A stretch of DNA of 64,000 nt, taken from the NCBI RefSeq assembly GCF_014779795.1, contig NZ_JACXZS010000001.1, forward strand, positions 558,001 to 622,000. Reading direction: 5' to 3'. Origin of the DNA: Microbacterium helvum. GTDB taxonomy: Bacteria; Actinomycetota; Actinomycetes; Actinomycetales; Microbacteriaceae. Below are positions 52,530 to 61,208 of the stretch, in pieces. Every line of letters starts with the position of its first letter. Within the stretch, counting starts at the first letter, position 1. The notes beneath the pieces are model-generated. The model made no database searches. It had not been told where the DNA came from and worked only from the letters and a program-made list of their open reading frames with translations. A program made the position numbers and the translations under genes.

Positions 52530-52559
52530 GGGTGGATGCCGGGCGCCCGGCATCCACCC
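52530..52559 (+). terminator. GGATGCC-type perfect palindrome after the esterase gene
   Basis: GGGTGGATGCCGGGC (52530-52544) is followed at once by its exact complement (52545-52559), a 30-bp perfect palindrome; CTTCCCCTCTTCG follows. Strong terminator-like hairpin 16 bp after the stop. Confidence 0.75.
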
Positions 52560-52569
52560 TTCCCCTCTT

Positions 52570-52790
52570 CGTTCCGCGGTCAGAACCTGCGGGTCGACCG
52601 ACCTCGCCCGCGCGACTCCTGACTGCGGAGCAGATTCCCTGTGGCCCCCGCAGTCACATACCGCGGGTCACCTCTTGCTCGATGCGCAAAAGGTGACTGC
52701 GGAGCAGATCAAGGCTCCGCAGTCGCAAACCGCGGGTCGACCGCAGGCTCGACGCGCAGAAAGCGACTGCGGAGCAGGAGTCGAGATCAG
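52570..52790. repeat. Palindromic repeat family 2, multi-copy array
   Basis: At least three GACTGCGGAGCAG units (near 52621, 52694, 52764) alternate with CCGCAGTC and CGCGGGTC elements, the same parts as the hairpin at 11933-11996. The array fills the gap between the convergent esterase and LLM-oxidoreductase genes; no gene is seen. Confidence 0.8.
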
Positions 52791-52793
52791 GCC

Positions 52794-53780
52794 TCAGGCC
52801 AGCGCGGGGATGACCTCGCGCTCGAACAGCTCCACGCCCGACGTGTCGTACGCGGCCTCGGGGAAGTAGTGGATGCTGTAGCCCAGGCCGTGCTCGGCGC
52901 GCTCGGCGAGGCGCTCCGCGACCTGCTCGGGGGTGCCGAAGCCGGGCGAGGCGAGATAGTCCTGCTCGATGTGGGCGGCGCGCTCGTCGCCGACGTGTGG
53001 GCGCAGCCGCTCGACGACGGTGGCGAGCCGGTCGCGGGCCTCGGCCTCGGTGGCGCCGACGATGGTGTTGAAGTTCGACGAGCGTGTGATCGACGCGAAG
53101 TCGCGGCCGAGGGCGTCGCAGTGTCCGCGCAGCACGTCGCTCTTGTGGTCGAACTCCTCCAGCGAGCCCGCGAAGTTCGTGTACGACGCATACTGCGCCG
53201 CGATCTTGAGGGTGACCTTCTCGCCGCCGCCGGCGATCCAGAACGGGATGCCGCCGTCCTGCAGCGGGAGCGGCTGCACGATCGCGCCGTCGACCTGGAA
53301 GTGGCGGCCGTCGAGCGTCGCGCGGCCGGTCGTCCACGCCTGGTTCATGATGTCGACGCCTTCGCGCAGCATCCGCAGCCGGTCGGCGACGGGCGGGAAG
53401 CCGTAGCCGTACGCCTTCCACTCGTGCTCGTACCAGCCGCCGCCGATGCCCATCTCGGTGCGGCCGCCCGACACGATGTCGACGGTCGCGGCCACCTTGG
53501 CGAGGTAGGCGGGGTTGCGGTACCCCATGCACGTGCACATCTGGCCCAGGCGGATGTTCGATGTCGAGGCCGCGAAGGCCGCCATGAGCGTCCACGCCTC
53601 GTGGGTGGCCTCGTCGGAGTGCACCGGCGTCGTGTGGAAGTGGTCGTAGACCCACAGCGACTCCCACGGCCCGGCGTCGGCGCGCTGCGCGAGGGAGTTC
53701 ATCACCGCCCAGTGCTGAGCGGGGTCGATGCCGACGAGATCGAATCGCCAGCCTTGGGGGATGAAGGTTCCGAAACGCAT
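52794..53780 (-). CDS. LLM-class (luciferase-like) flavin-dependent oxidoreductase
   Basis: 328 residues. MRFGTFIPQGWRFDLVG, ESLWVYDHFHTTP, GQMCTCMGYRNPAYLAKVAATVDIVSGGR (positions about 75-105) and GGGWYEHEWKAYG match the F420- or FMN-dependent LLM family. ATG 53780 is preceded by a -10-like TAGGCT ending 7 nt upstream, so the mRNA is probably leaderless; the longer frame to 53843 is rejected. Substrate is unknown. Confidence 0.9.
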   Translation of the reverse strand: MRFGTFIPQGWRFDLVGIDPAQHWAVMNSLAQRADAGPWESLWVYDHFHTTPVHSDEATHEAWTLMAAFAASTSNIRLGQMCTCMGYRNPAYLAKVAATVDIVSGGRTEMGIGGGWYEHEWKAYGYGFPPVADRLRMLREGVDIMNQAWTTGRATLDGRHFQVDGAIVQPLPLQDGGIPFWIAGGGEKVTLKIAAQYASYTNFAGSLEEFDHKSDVLRGHCDALGRDFASITRSSNFNTIVGATEAEARDRLATVVERLRPHVGDERAAHIEQDYLASPGFGTPEQVAERLAERAEHGLGYSIHYFPEAAYDTSGVELFEREVIPALA

Positions 53781-53787
53781 GAGCCTC

Positions 53788-53793
53788 AGCCTA
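53788..53793 (-). promoter_or_regulatory. Leaderless -10 element
   Basis: On the minus strand TAGGCT occupies 53793-53788, with 7 nt before the ATG at 53780 and no Shine-Dalgarno sequence in between. Confidence 0.55.
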
Positions 53794-53877
53794 GGGCGAC
53801 GGGGGATGCCGGTGCCCACGCCCTGCGCAGGCTCGACGGCCACACGCCGGACGGGTATATTCCGCGGCGCGCGGGGG

Positions 53878-55011
53878 TCAGGAGCCGACGACGGTGGCGT
53901 GCGGCATCCGCTCCCGCATCACCGCGATCGCCGCCGGGTTGTGGTCCACCAGCACGGCGTCACGGCCGAGCGCCGATGCCACGGCACCCGTCGTGCCGCT
54001 GCCGGCGAAGAAGTCCAGCACCCTGTCGCCGGGCCGCGACGACGCCTGCACGATGCGGCGCAGGATGCCCTCGGGCTTCTGCGTCGGGTAGCCCGTCTTC
54101 TCGCGCCCGGTCGTGGGCACGATCGTGTGCCACCAGACGTCGGTGGGGAGCTTGCCGCGTTCAGCCTTCTCGGGCGTCACGAGCCCCGGGGCCATGTACG
54201 GCTCGCGGTCGACGGCATCCGAGTCGAACCAGTACGCCTTCGGATCCTTGACGTACACGAGGATCGTGTCGTGCTTGGTGGGCCAGCGCTTGCGCGTCTT
54301 GGCGCCGTAGTCGTACGCCCAGATGAGCTCGTTGAGAAAGCGGTCGCGGCCGACGAGCGCGTCCATCAGCACCTTGGCGTAATGCGCCTCGCGGTAGTCG
54401 AGGTGCAGGTACAGCGTGCCGTCGTCGGCGAGCAGCCGCCAGGCCTCTTCGAGCCGGGGCTCGAGAAAGCCCCAGTAGTCGTCGAAGCTGTCGTCGTACG
54501 CGCGCAGATCGCCCCGGATCCGCTCGTACTCCCGCCCGTGGAAGCCGCGCCGCACGACTCCCGCCCGCGCGGGCGCCTCCCCTTCCTGCGCGACCACGGC
54601 CCCCGCGCCGGCCCCCTCTCGGCGAGACCGGTGTGCAAGGACGAGACCGTGGGGTCCACCCTCGGTCTCGTCCCCCGGCATCGGTCTCACCGAGGACGGC
54701 GCGGCGAAGGACGGCGCGGACGGCGGGGCGGGGGACGGCGCGGCGAAGGACGGCGCGGACGGCGGGGCGGGGGATGGATGCCGCGACCGCGCGGTCTCGA
54801 CGGCCCGTTCCTGCGGCCGGCCGGTGTTGAAGGGCGGGTCGAGGTAGATCAGGGTGAACGACCCGTCCGGCAGGGCCCGGATCACATCGAGGTTGTCGCC
54901 GTGGTGGATCCGGACCGAGCCGACGACCGGATCGATGGATGCCGCAGCCTCTGCCCCGTGGACATCTGCGGCCGCGCGGGCCTGGCCGCCGGCATCCCCC
55001 GATCCGGTCAC
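53878..55011 (-). CDS. DNA methyltransferase (N4/N6, beta-type motif order)
   Basis: 377 residues from GTG 55011, which overlaps the lipoate-ligase stop as GTGA; the frame is open to 55029. The catalytic motif IV LIYLDPPFNTG (DPPF at 58-61) precedes the S-adenosylmethionine motif DFFAGSGTTGAVASALG (about 333), the order of beta-class enzymes such as HinfI/Mod subunits. TQKPEGILRRI is motif X. An insertion of about 80 residues (about 65-145) after DPPF contains two copies of SPAPPSAPSFAAP encoded by a 39-bp tandem repeat. No restriction enzyme gene is adjacent, so it is probably an orphan. Confidence 0.87.
   Translation of the reverse strand: MTGSGDAGGQARAAADVHGAEAAASIDPVVGSVRIHHGDNLDVIRALPDGSFTLIYLDPPFNTGRPQERAVETARSRHPSPAPPSAPSFAAPSPAPPSAPSFAAPSSVRPMPGDETEGGPHGLVLAHRSRREGAGAGAVVAQEGEAPARAGVVRRGFHGREYERIRGDLRAYDDSFDDYWGFLEPRLEEAWRLLADDGTLYLHLDYREAHYAKVLMDALVGRDRFLNELIWAYDYGAKTRKRWPTKHDTILVYVKDPKAYWFDSDAVDREPYMAPGLVTPEKAERGKLPTDVWWHTIVPTTGREKTGYPTQKPEGILRRIVQASSRPGDRVLDFFAGSGTTGAVASALGRDAVLVDHNPAAIAVMRERMPHATVVGS
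54695..54772. repeat. 39-bp perfect tandem repeat inside the methyltransferase gene
   Basis: Two exact 39-bp units (54695-54733, 54734-54772). 39 is a multiple of 3, so copy-number change would lengthen or shorten the protein by 13 residues without frameshift. Each unit also contains shorter GACGGCGCGGCG-type sub-repeats. Confidence 0.85.
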
Positions 55012-56057
55012 GGAACCCGGCGCAGCCACGCGTCGGTCGAGAACTTCGACTCCACGAGCGCCTCGGCCTCGGCGTACTCGTCGGGAGTGATGTGGCCCGG
55101 CACCGCTCCGTACAGGTTCGTGAAGGTCTCTTCGAGCTTGGCGATGATCGCCTCGCGCGGCAGGCCGGTCTGCCGCCGCAGCGGGTCGACGCGCTTCGCG
55201 GCCGAGGTCGTGCCCTTGTCGCTGAGCTTCTCGCGCCCGATGCGCAGCACCTCGGTCATGACCTCGCCGTCCATGTCGTAGCTGAGGGTCGCGTGGTGCA
55301 GCACTCCGCCGTTGGCGAGCCGCTTCTGCGCGGCGCCGCCGATCTTGCCCTGCGGCGAGGCGATGTCATTGAGCGGCTGGTACGTCGCCTCGATGCCGAG
55401 CGCGCGCAGCGCCTGCAGCACCCAGTCGTCGAGGAACGCGTAGGAGTCCGCGAAAGTGAGGCCCTGGACGAGGGATGCCGGCACGTACAGCGAATACGTG
55501 ACGATCGAGTTGGCGCCCATCATCATGGCGCCGCCGCCCGAGATGCGCCGCACGACGTCGTACCCGTGCTTGGCGGCGCCGTCGGGGTCGACCTCGTTGC
55601 GCAGGGACTGGAACGACCCGATCACGACCGCGTTCTCGTCCCACTCCCAGATGCGCATCGTCGGACGTCGGCGGCCGTCGCCCACGCGGCCGGTGAGCAC
55701 CTCGTCGAGAGCGAGGTTCATGCGGGGCGACACCGGGCCGTCGTGGACGATCTCCCAGTCGAAGTCGCGCCATCCGGGCGCCGTGACGAGCGCCCGCCGG
55801 ACGGCGGTGCCGACGGCCTCGGGCGTGAAGCCCAGCAGCTGCGCCCCCTCGGGGAGCGCGCCGCGCACGGCCGCCGCGATGGTCGCGACGTCGGCCTCGA
55901 TCGGCAGGCCGTTCACGGCGGCGTCGATCTCGAGCAGCGCGTCGTCGGGTTCGAGGAAGAAGTCGCCCGCGAGGCGGAAGTCCGCGATGCGCCCGTCGCG
56001 CTCTTCGAGGTCGACCACCACGAGCTTGCCGCCGGGCACCTTGTATTCGCCGTGCAT
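55008..56057 (-). CDS. lplA: Lipoate-protein ligase A family protein
   Basis: 349 residues. A small N-terminal domain (about 1-80, HGEYKVPGGKLVVVD) resembles the LplA accessory domain placed in front, followed by the BPL/LPL catalytic domain with RRISGGGAMMMG and IGGAAQKR, whose Lys lies in GKIGG. It attaches lipoate to 2-oxoacid dehydrogenase and glycine-cleavage subunits. The stop overlaps the methyltransferase GTG. ATG 56057. Confidence 0.88.
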   Translation of the reverse strand: MHGEYKVPGGKLVVVDLEERDGRIADFRLAGDFFLEPDDALLEIDAAVNGLPIEADVATIAAAVRGALPEGAQLLGFTPEAVGTAVRRALVTAPGWRDFDWEIVHDGPVSPRMNLALDEVLTGRVGDGRRRPTMRIWEWDENAVVIGSFQSLRNEVDPDGAAKHGYDVVRRISGGGAMMMGANSIVTYSLYVPASLVQGLTFADSYAFLDDWVLQALRALGIEATYQPLNDIASPQGKIGGAAQKRLANGGVLHHATLSYDMDGEVMTEVLRIGREKLSDKGTTSAAKRVDPLRRQTGLPREAIIAKLEETFTNLYGAVPGHITPDEYAEAEALVESKFSTDAWLRRVP

Positions 56058-56120
56058 GGGATTCAGCCTATTGCGCGGGCACCTGCCCCGACGCAGACGT
56101 CACAGCGGAGGCAGATCCGA

Positions 56121-56220
56121 TGAGCGGCTCACCGCGTTTCGTCTCGCTCCGCTCGCTCAACGACCAGGAGGCTTCCTGGTCGTTGAGCGGAGCGAGGAAC
56201 GAGCGAAGACGAAACGTCGC
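56121..56220. repeat. Palindromic repeat family 1, head-to-head copies
   Basis: A reverse copy (CGTTTCGTCTCGCTCCGCTC onward) meets a forward copy with a perfect 15-bp stem GCTCAACGACCAGGA (56155-56169) and its complement (56174-56188), loop GGCT. It lies between the GH6 and lplA genes on the minus strand and could act as a terminator for GH6. Confidence 0.8.
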
Positions 56221-56248
56221 AAGACGCCCTCGAGAGCCCGCCCCGGGA

Positions 56249-57796
56249 CTACGACGTGCAGGCGCGCCCGTCGAGCAGGAACTGCCACGGCGTGCTGAGC
56301 GCACCCTTCGCGTGCACCACGGTGTCGGGAGCGTTGCCGGTGCGCTTGGGCGTCCCGCTGACCGTAGCGATCCCGTCGGCCTGTACGACCGTCGCGCGCG
56401 TCGCCTTCGCGATCGTCTGCCCCTCCGGCACGGCGAAGCTCAGCGAGAACCGGTCGCCCGTGTCACCCGCGAGCCGCACGACCGCGGAGGTGCCGTCGGC
56501 GTCCGGCGCCCAGTCGACGTGGCAGTCCAGCGGCGCGATCGCCGGGTTCGCCAGCTCGATCAGCTCACGCGCCTGCTGCACGAACCACTGGCCCGCCGCC
56601 GGGTCCTCGTATCCGCGCTCAGGATCGTTGGGCCCGCCGGTGCCGCGGTAGCACTTGCCGTCGGATTCGCCGGGCACCTTGATCCACAGGAACGCGTCGA
56701 TCAGCGCGTCGCCGGTCTCGGTCGTCGGACGCTCGCCGAGCCCGCGTCCTGGCGGGTTGCACCAGTCCTCCGCGTCGGAGTACTTGCCGGCCGGAGCCGT
56801 CCAGGTGCCCTGACCGTTGCGGCTCGTGTCGATGACGAAGTGCGCCATCTCGGCGGGGTCGGCCGTGCGGCCGGTGTCGGCATACGCCTGGGCGAAGGCT
56901 GCGTCCGACAGCCCCCACGTCGAGAAGTCCGCCGGGTCGGCCGGGTAGTACTGGCTCGCGCACCACTGCGGCTGCCACCAGGTGTGCTGCGACAGGTCGA
57001 GGCACTGCGAGATCCACGAACCGTACTTCTGCAGCCGCTCGGTCGGCACGTAATTCGACGCGTTGAGGAAGAACCCGTCCGCGTCCGCAACACCTGCCTT
57101 CATCAGCCGGTCGGTGATGTCACCCACCCCGAGCCAGCCCGAGTGCGTGCCGTCGAGGTAGACCGACGTCGCGCCGTTCGCCTTGAGCGCCTGCACGGCG
57201 TAATTCAGCTGCGAGAAGCGGTCCGATGCGGCCGTCGCGGCGTCGGCCTCGGCCGGCTTGCACCACTCGCTGTCGCCGTTGATCGTCGTGTACCAGGGGA
57301 TGATGCCGAGTCCGTCGGGCTCGAGGATCACGCTGGCGGCACGGTCGCCGATGCCGGCGACGACTCCGTCGATCCACGCCTCGTACTCGGCGGTGTTCGT
57401 CGCCCCGCCGGCGGAGTACTGCGCACAGTCACGGAACGGCAGGTTGTACGCGACGAGCACGGGCATGCTGCCCTGCGCCGCAGCCGCCGTCACGATGTCG
57501 TCCGTGGCGGCCTGCACCTCGGCGGGCGTTCCCGAGGTGAGCCACTCCGCCGACGGGATCGAGCCGAGCAGCTGCGCGTCGTCGCGCGCCTGGCCGCTGA
57601 GCGACTGCGCGGCTTCGAGCGTCGTGCTCCACGGGTTGACGTAGAGGTCCGAGCCTGCGAGGCCGGTGTCGTCGGCGGCGAGTGCCGCGGTCGCGGTGAG
57701 CGGCAGCGCGAACGCCGCCGCGAGGACCGCCGTCGCGCCGAGCGCGATCGCGCGTCGCCGCGGTGGCGTCGCCGGATGAATGGATGCCGGGGTCAT
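56249..57796 (-). CDS. Secreted GH6 cellulase (endoglucanase/cellobiohydrolase)
   Basis: 515 residues. The signal peptide (RRRAIALGATAVLAAAFALP...AALA) is followed by a GH6 domain: YVNPWSTTLEAAQ, PVLVAYNLPFRDCAQYSAGG (catalytic-Asp loop), VILEPDGLG, YLDGTHSGWLG, HFVIDTSRNGQG and AFLWIKVPGESDG are family signatures. From about residue 405 a C-terminal module begins with Cys (LDCHVDW) and ends WQFLLDGRACTS, the outline of a CBM2 but without its usual surface Trp residues. ATG 57796 follows CAGGAG; the frame to 57886 is rejected. A perfect CebR/CelR-type palindrome lies upstream. Confidence 0.93.
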   Translation of the reverse strand: MTPASIHPATPPRRRAIALGATAVLAAAFALPLTATAALAADDTGLAGSDLYVNPWSTTLEAAQSLSGQARDDAQLLGSIPSAEWLTSGTPAEVQAATDDIVTAAAAQGSMPVLVAYNLPFRDCAQYSAGGATNTAEYEAWIDGVVAGIGDRAASVILEPDGLGIIPWYTTINGDSEWCKPAEADAATAASDRFSQLNYAVQALKANGATSVYLDGTHSGWLGVGDITDRLMKAGVADADGFFLNASNYVPTERLQKYGSWISQCLDLSQHTWWQPQWCASQYYPADPADFSTWGLSDAAFAQAYADTGRTADPAEMAHFVIDTSRNGQGTWTAPAGKYSDAEDWCNPPGRGLGERPTTETGDALIDAFLWIKVPGESDGKCYRGTGGPNDPERGYEDPAAGQWFVQQARELIELANPAIAPLDCHVDWAPDADGTSAVVRLAGDTGDRFSLSFAVPEGQTIAKATRATVVQADGIATVSGTPKRTGNAPDTVVHAKGALSTPWQFLLDGRACTS

Positions 57797-57860
57797 GAGT
57801 TCTCCTGCGGTCGTCGTCGACCACCGGGCGTCGTCGCCCGGGGAGCGGACATCATGCGCG

Positions 57861-57878
57861 CGTGGGAGCGCTCCCACG
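57861..57878. promoter_or_regulatory. CebR/CelR-type operator for the GH6 gene
   Basis: CGTGGGAGCGCTCCCACG is a perfect 18-bp palindrome containing TGGGAGCGCTCCCA, the known binding site of the cellobiose-responsive LacI-family repressors CebR (Streptomyces) and CelR (Thermobifida). A -35-like TTGACG lies upstream on the minus strand (57923-57918). No cebR-type gene was identified in the window. Confidence 0.9.
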
Positions 57879-57957
57879 ATGCTCACTAGGCACAGGATGG
57901 CGCACCGGACCGGCCGGCGTCAACGGTCAGATTCTGGAGCGCCGCAGCGCGCAGCGA

Positions 57958-58809
57958 TCAGGCGCGCTCGGGGAACCGCTGGTCGAGCCAGGCGAGCAGG
58001 TCGGCGCGGACGTCGGCCTGCATGACCTCGTTGAAGATCTCGTGCCGCGCACCCGGGTAGACGAGCGTCGTGACGTCGGTGAAGCGCGAGCGGGTGCGGT
58101 ACGCCTCGGCGAGACGGTGCACGCTGCGCGGACCGCCGACGGTGTCGTCCCGACCGACCATGAGAAGCGTCGGGATGCCGCGACCCACGCGCTTGCGCGG
58201 GCGACCGTACATGCGCAGGCTGTCGACGATGCCGACGAGTGCGATCGGGTCCTTCGAGGTGGTGAGCGGGTCGTCGAGGAACGCCCGCCCGACGCTCAGA
58301 TCGCTGGAGAGCCACTCCGTGCCCATCGCGCCGGGGCCGTCCCACGGCTTGTTCAGCCCGCTGGTGTGGATCGATCCCGGCATGCGCAGGGCCGAACCGC
58401 TCAGCACCAGCCCGTCGTACGCCTCAGGGTGGTCGTTGACGAGCATCTGCGCGAGCACCGAGCCCGCCGAATGCCCCAGCAGGATGAGCGGGACGCCCGG
58501 ATTCTCGGCCCGGACCATGCCCGTGAACTGCCACATCGCCGCCAGCGCCGCGCGGAGTCCGCCCGGACCGGGGTGCCCCAGTCGGGACGTGTCGCCGTCG
58601 TACTGCTTGAGGCCGGTGCGGCCATGGCCGCGATGATCGGCCGCGTACACCGTGTACCCGTCCGCGACCAGCGCGTCGATCAGGGCACCGTAGCGCCCCG
58701 CGTGCTCGCCGATCCCGTGGAGCAGCTGCACCACCGCCCTCGGCGCGGTCTTCGCCGGATGGACGTCGTAGAAGATCGTGATGCCGTAGGCGTCGCTGAA
58801 CTCGGGCAT
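57958..58809 (-). CDS. Alpha/beta hydrolase (monoacylglycerol lipase-like)
   Basis: 283 residues. VVQLLHGIGEHAGRYGALIDAL and AADHRGHGRTG match the monoglyceride lipase/lysophospholipase group; the nucleophile Ser is in LGHSAGSVLAQ, Asp in LMVGRDDTVGG and His in ARHEIFNE. ATG 58809 lies 7 nt after a minus-strand TAGACT, so the mRNA is probably leaderless; the extension to 58854 is rejected. It is divergent from the MarR gene. Confidence 0.9.
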   Translation of the reverse strand: MPEFSDAYGITIFYDVHPAKTAPRAVVQLLHGIGEHAGRYGALIDALVADGYTVYAADHRGHGRTGLKQYDGDTSRLGHPGPGGLRAALAAMWQFTGMVRAENPGVPLILLGHSAGSVLAQMLVNDHPEAYDGLVLSGSALRMPGSIHTSGLNKPWDGPGAMGTEWLSSDLSVGRAFLDDPLTTSKDPIALVGIVDSLRMYGRPRKRVGRGIPTLLMVGRDDTVGGPRSVHRLAEAYRTRSRFTDVTTLVYPGARHEIFNEVMQADVRADLLAWLDQRFPERA

Positions 58810-58816
58810 GCCGAGA

Positions 58817-58822
58817 AGTCTA
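58817..58822 (-). promoter_or_regulatory. Leaderless -10 element
   Basis: Minus-strand TAGACT (58822-58817) ends 7 nt before the ATG at 58809, with no ribosome site in between. Confidence 0.55.
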
Positions 58823-58846
58823 GGGTGCGGCATCCCGCGAACTATC

Positions 58847-58873
58847 TTTAGCAAAGCTAATGAGCTAGGCTAA
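58847..58873. promoter_or_regulatory. Probable MarR operator
   Basis: TTAGCAAAGCTAA (58848-58860) is a palindrome with 5-bp arms, followed by GAGCTAGGCTAAA (58863-58873 region), giving repeated TTAGC/GCTAA half-sites. A -10-like TAGGCT (58866-58871) lies inside, 10 nt before the marR ATG. Autorepression is likely. Confidence 0.6.
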
Positions 58874-58881
58874 ATATCCGA

Positions 58882-59355
58882 ATGAGCAGCCACGTAACTT
58901 CCACGACACGCACCGAAACCGACGCCGACACCGATTCCGACCTCTCCGCCGCCGCCTCGCAGCTGCGGATCGCGACCTTCCGTCTCGCGCGCCGCATGCG
59001 GACGCAGCGAGCCGTCGACTCCATGAGCGACGGACAGTTCGCCGTGCTCGCAGCCCTCTGGAAGACCGGGCCCCACACGCTCGGCGAGCTCGCCGCCCGC
59101 GAGCGTGTCTCCGCCCCCTCGATGAACCGCACGGTGAACTGCCTGCAGGACTCCGGCTGGATCACGCGCGGCGCCGACGAGAACGACGGCCGCAAGGTCG
59201 TCATCTCGCTCACCGACCAGGGCCGCTCCGTCGTCGACGAGACCGCACGCCGCCGCGACGCGTGGGTCGAGTCGGCCCTCGCCGAACTCACCGAGGACGA
59301 ACGCGCGACCATCGCTCAGGCCGCCGACATCATGGCACGGATGGTGACGCTGTGA
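58882..59355 (+). CDS. MarR-family transcriptional regulator
   Basis: 157 residues. Winged helix DNA-binding core: LGELAARERVSAPSMNRTVNCLQDSGWITRG followed by the wing DENDGRKVVISLTDQG. The N-terminal about 20 residues are Thr/Asp-rich. It overlaps the MFS gene by 4 bp (GTGA 59352-59355), the classic arrangement for a regulator and the efflux pump it controls. Confidence 0.93.
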   Translation: MSSHVTSTTRTETDADTDSDLSAAASQLRIATFRLARRMRTQRAVDSMSDGQFAVLAALWKTGPHTLGELAARERVSAPSMNRTVNCLQDSGWITRGADENDGRKVVISLTDQGRSVVDETARRRDAWVESALAELTEDERATIAQAADIMARMVTL

Positions 59356-60698
59356 AGGCCATGTTCCGCTCGCTGTCGCTCTACAACTTCCGCGTCTGGT
59401 TCATCGGTGCACTGATCTCGAACATCGGCGGCTGGATGCAGTCGACCGCCCAGGACTGGGTGGTGCTCACCGAACTGACCGACCACGACGCCACCGCGAT
59501 GGGCGTCACCATGGCGCTGCAGTTCGGGCCGCCGCTCGTGCTCGTGGGCGTCACCGGGTGGGTCGCCGACCGGTTCGATCGCCGCAAGCTGCTCATGCTG
59601 ACGCAATCCGCGCTCATGCTGCTCGCCGTCGCGGTCGGCATCCTGCTGCTCACCCACGTCATGACGCTGCCGCTGATGTGGCTGTTCGCCCTCGGTTTCG
59701 GCATCGCCAACGCGTTCGACGCCCCGGCCCGCCAGGCATTCGTATCCGACGTCGTGGCGAAGGAGAACACCTCGAACGCGGTCGCGCTCAACGCCGCCTC
59801 GTTCAACACCGCCCGGCTGATCGGGCCCGCCATCGGCGGCGTGATGATCGTGCTCGTCGGCACCGGGTGGATGTTCCTGGCGAACGCCGCGACCTTCCTC
59901 GCGATGCTGGTGGCGCTCTGGGTCATGCGCACGGACGAGCTGGTCCCCCGCGTCAGGGCTCCCGGCGCTGCGCGCCTGGCCGACGGCTTCCGCTACGTGT
60001 CGCGCCGGCCCGACCTCATCGTCACCTTCGTGATGGTGTTCCTGCTCGGCGCGTTCGGCATGAACTTCCCGATCTTCGCCTCGACGATGGCGCTGGAGTT
60101 CGGGCGCGATGCCGACGGTTACGGCCTGCTGAGCTCGGTGCTCGCGATCGGCTCGCTGGCCGGCGCCCTGCTGTCCGCGCGGCGCGACCGCGCCCGGCTG
60201 CGGGTCGTGATCTACGCGGCCGGCGGCTTCGGCGCGGTGTCGCTGGTGTCGTCCTTCATGCCCGAATACGCGTTGTATGCCGCAACGCTCATGTTCGTCG
60301 GCTTCTGCACGGTCACGATGCTGACGACCGCCAACGGCTACGTGCAGACCTCGACCGACCCCGCTCTGCGCGGACGGGTGCTCGCCCTCTACATGGCGGT
60401 CATCATGGGGTCCACCCCGATCGGCGCGCCCATCGCCGGGTGGGTGGCGACGACGTACGGACCGCGCGCGGCCATCCAGGTGGGCGCGGTCGCGGGCCTG
60501 CTCGCCTGCGCGATCGGCATGACGTGGATGCTGGCCTCCGGCCGCCTGCGCCGCCACGAGTCCCGCCGCTTCCTGCTGACCGTCGACGAGACGCGTCCCC
60601 TCACGGTCGTCGCCCCCGAGGAGTTCAGCGACGCGGTGGCCGCGACGACGCCGATCCGAACGATCGGCGACGACGCGCCGCGGGCCAAGGCGGGCTGA
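59352..60698 (+). CDS. MFS exporter (MFS_3/enterobactin-exporter-like)
   Basis: 448 residues. FRSLSLYNFRVWFIGALISNIGGWMQSTAQDWVV is the start typical of MFS_3 exporters (positions 5-38), followed by DRFDRRKLLMLTQ, NAFDAPARQAFV and LRGRVLALYMAV. About 11-12 membrane segments and a hydrophilic C-terminal tail of about 45 residues. GTG 59352 overlaps the marR stop. Probably drug or siderophore export under MarR control. Confidence 0.9.
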   Translation: MKAMFRSLSLYNFRVWFIGALISNIGGWMQSTAQDWVVLTELTDHDATAMGVTMALQFGPPLVLVGVTGWVADRFDRRKLLMLTQSALMLLAVAVGILLLTHVMTLPLMWLFALGFGIANAFDAPARQAFVSDVVAKENTSNAVALNAASFNTARLIGPAIGGVMIVLVGTGWMFLANAATFLAMLVALWVMRTDELVPRVRAPGAARLADGFRYVSRRPDLIVTFVMVFLLGAFGMNFPIFASTMALEFGRDADGYGLLSSVLAIGSLAGALLSARRDRARLRVVIYAAGGFGAVSLVSSFMPEYALYAATLMFVGFCTVTMLTTANGYVQTSTDPALRGRVLALYMAVIMGSTPIGAPIAGWVATTYGPRAAIQVGAVAGLLACAIGMTWMLASGRLRRHESRRFLLTVDETRPLTVVAPEEFSDAVAATTPIRTIGDDAPRAKAG

Positions 60699-60777
60699 AC
60701 CCGCCCCCTCTCCCTCCTTCGCCGCCAGTGGACACCTCCGCTCGGCGTGTCGCGTGCACGGCTGACGAGGGAACGGA

Positions 60778-60811
60778 GTGGATGCCGGCGGCCTCGGCCG
60801 CCGGCATCCAC
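60778..60811. terminator. GGATGCC-type hairpin between convergent genes
   Basis: A 16-bp perfect stem, GTGGATGCCGGCGGCC (60778-60793) with its complement (60796-60811), and a 2-nt spacer, between the MFS and DUF202 genes. Confidence 0.75.
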
Positions 60812-60836
60812 GGCCCCGCCGCGACGGGGCCGAGCG

Positions 60837-61208
60837 TCAGCGGGGCACGGCAAGGGCGATCGCGAGCACGACCGCGAGGCCGGTCGCGGCCACCGCGAAG
60901 ATGAACAGCGCGAGGGCGAAGAGCACCCCTGCTCCGGGCATGCGGGCTTCGTGCCCCTCTCGGCCGAGAGCGAGGTTCACCTGACGGTAGCGGCGGCGGG
61001 CTCCCTGGTACAGGGCGGCGGTGACCAGGAGTCCGGCGACGCCGCCGAGCGTCCACCACGCACTGCCGAACGCGGCGGGCAGGAGCCGCAGCGCGACGAG
61101 CGAGCCGGCGGCCAGCGCCAGCGCGGTGCGTCGCCAGGCGAGTTCGGTGCGTTCAGGCTGCAGTCCCGGGTCGACCGGCTGCGATCCCCGATCGGGCAGG
61201 GCGGTCAT
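60837..61208 (-). CDS. DUF202 membrane protein
   Basis: 123 residues. ERTELAWRRTALALAAGSLVALR is the DUF202 core, with three hydrophobic segments and a basic loop (GARRRYRQVNLALGR). ATG 61208 overlaps the previous DUF202 gene by 4 bp. Function unknown; such short proteins often occur in pairs. Confidence 0.85.
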   Translation of the reverse strand: MTALPDRGSQPVDPGLQPERTELAWRRTALALAAGSLVALRLLPAAFGSAWWTLGGVAGLLVTAALYQGARRRYRQVNLALGREGHEARMPGAGVLFALALFIFAVAATGLAVVLAIALAVPR

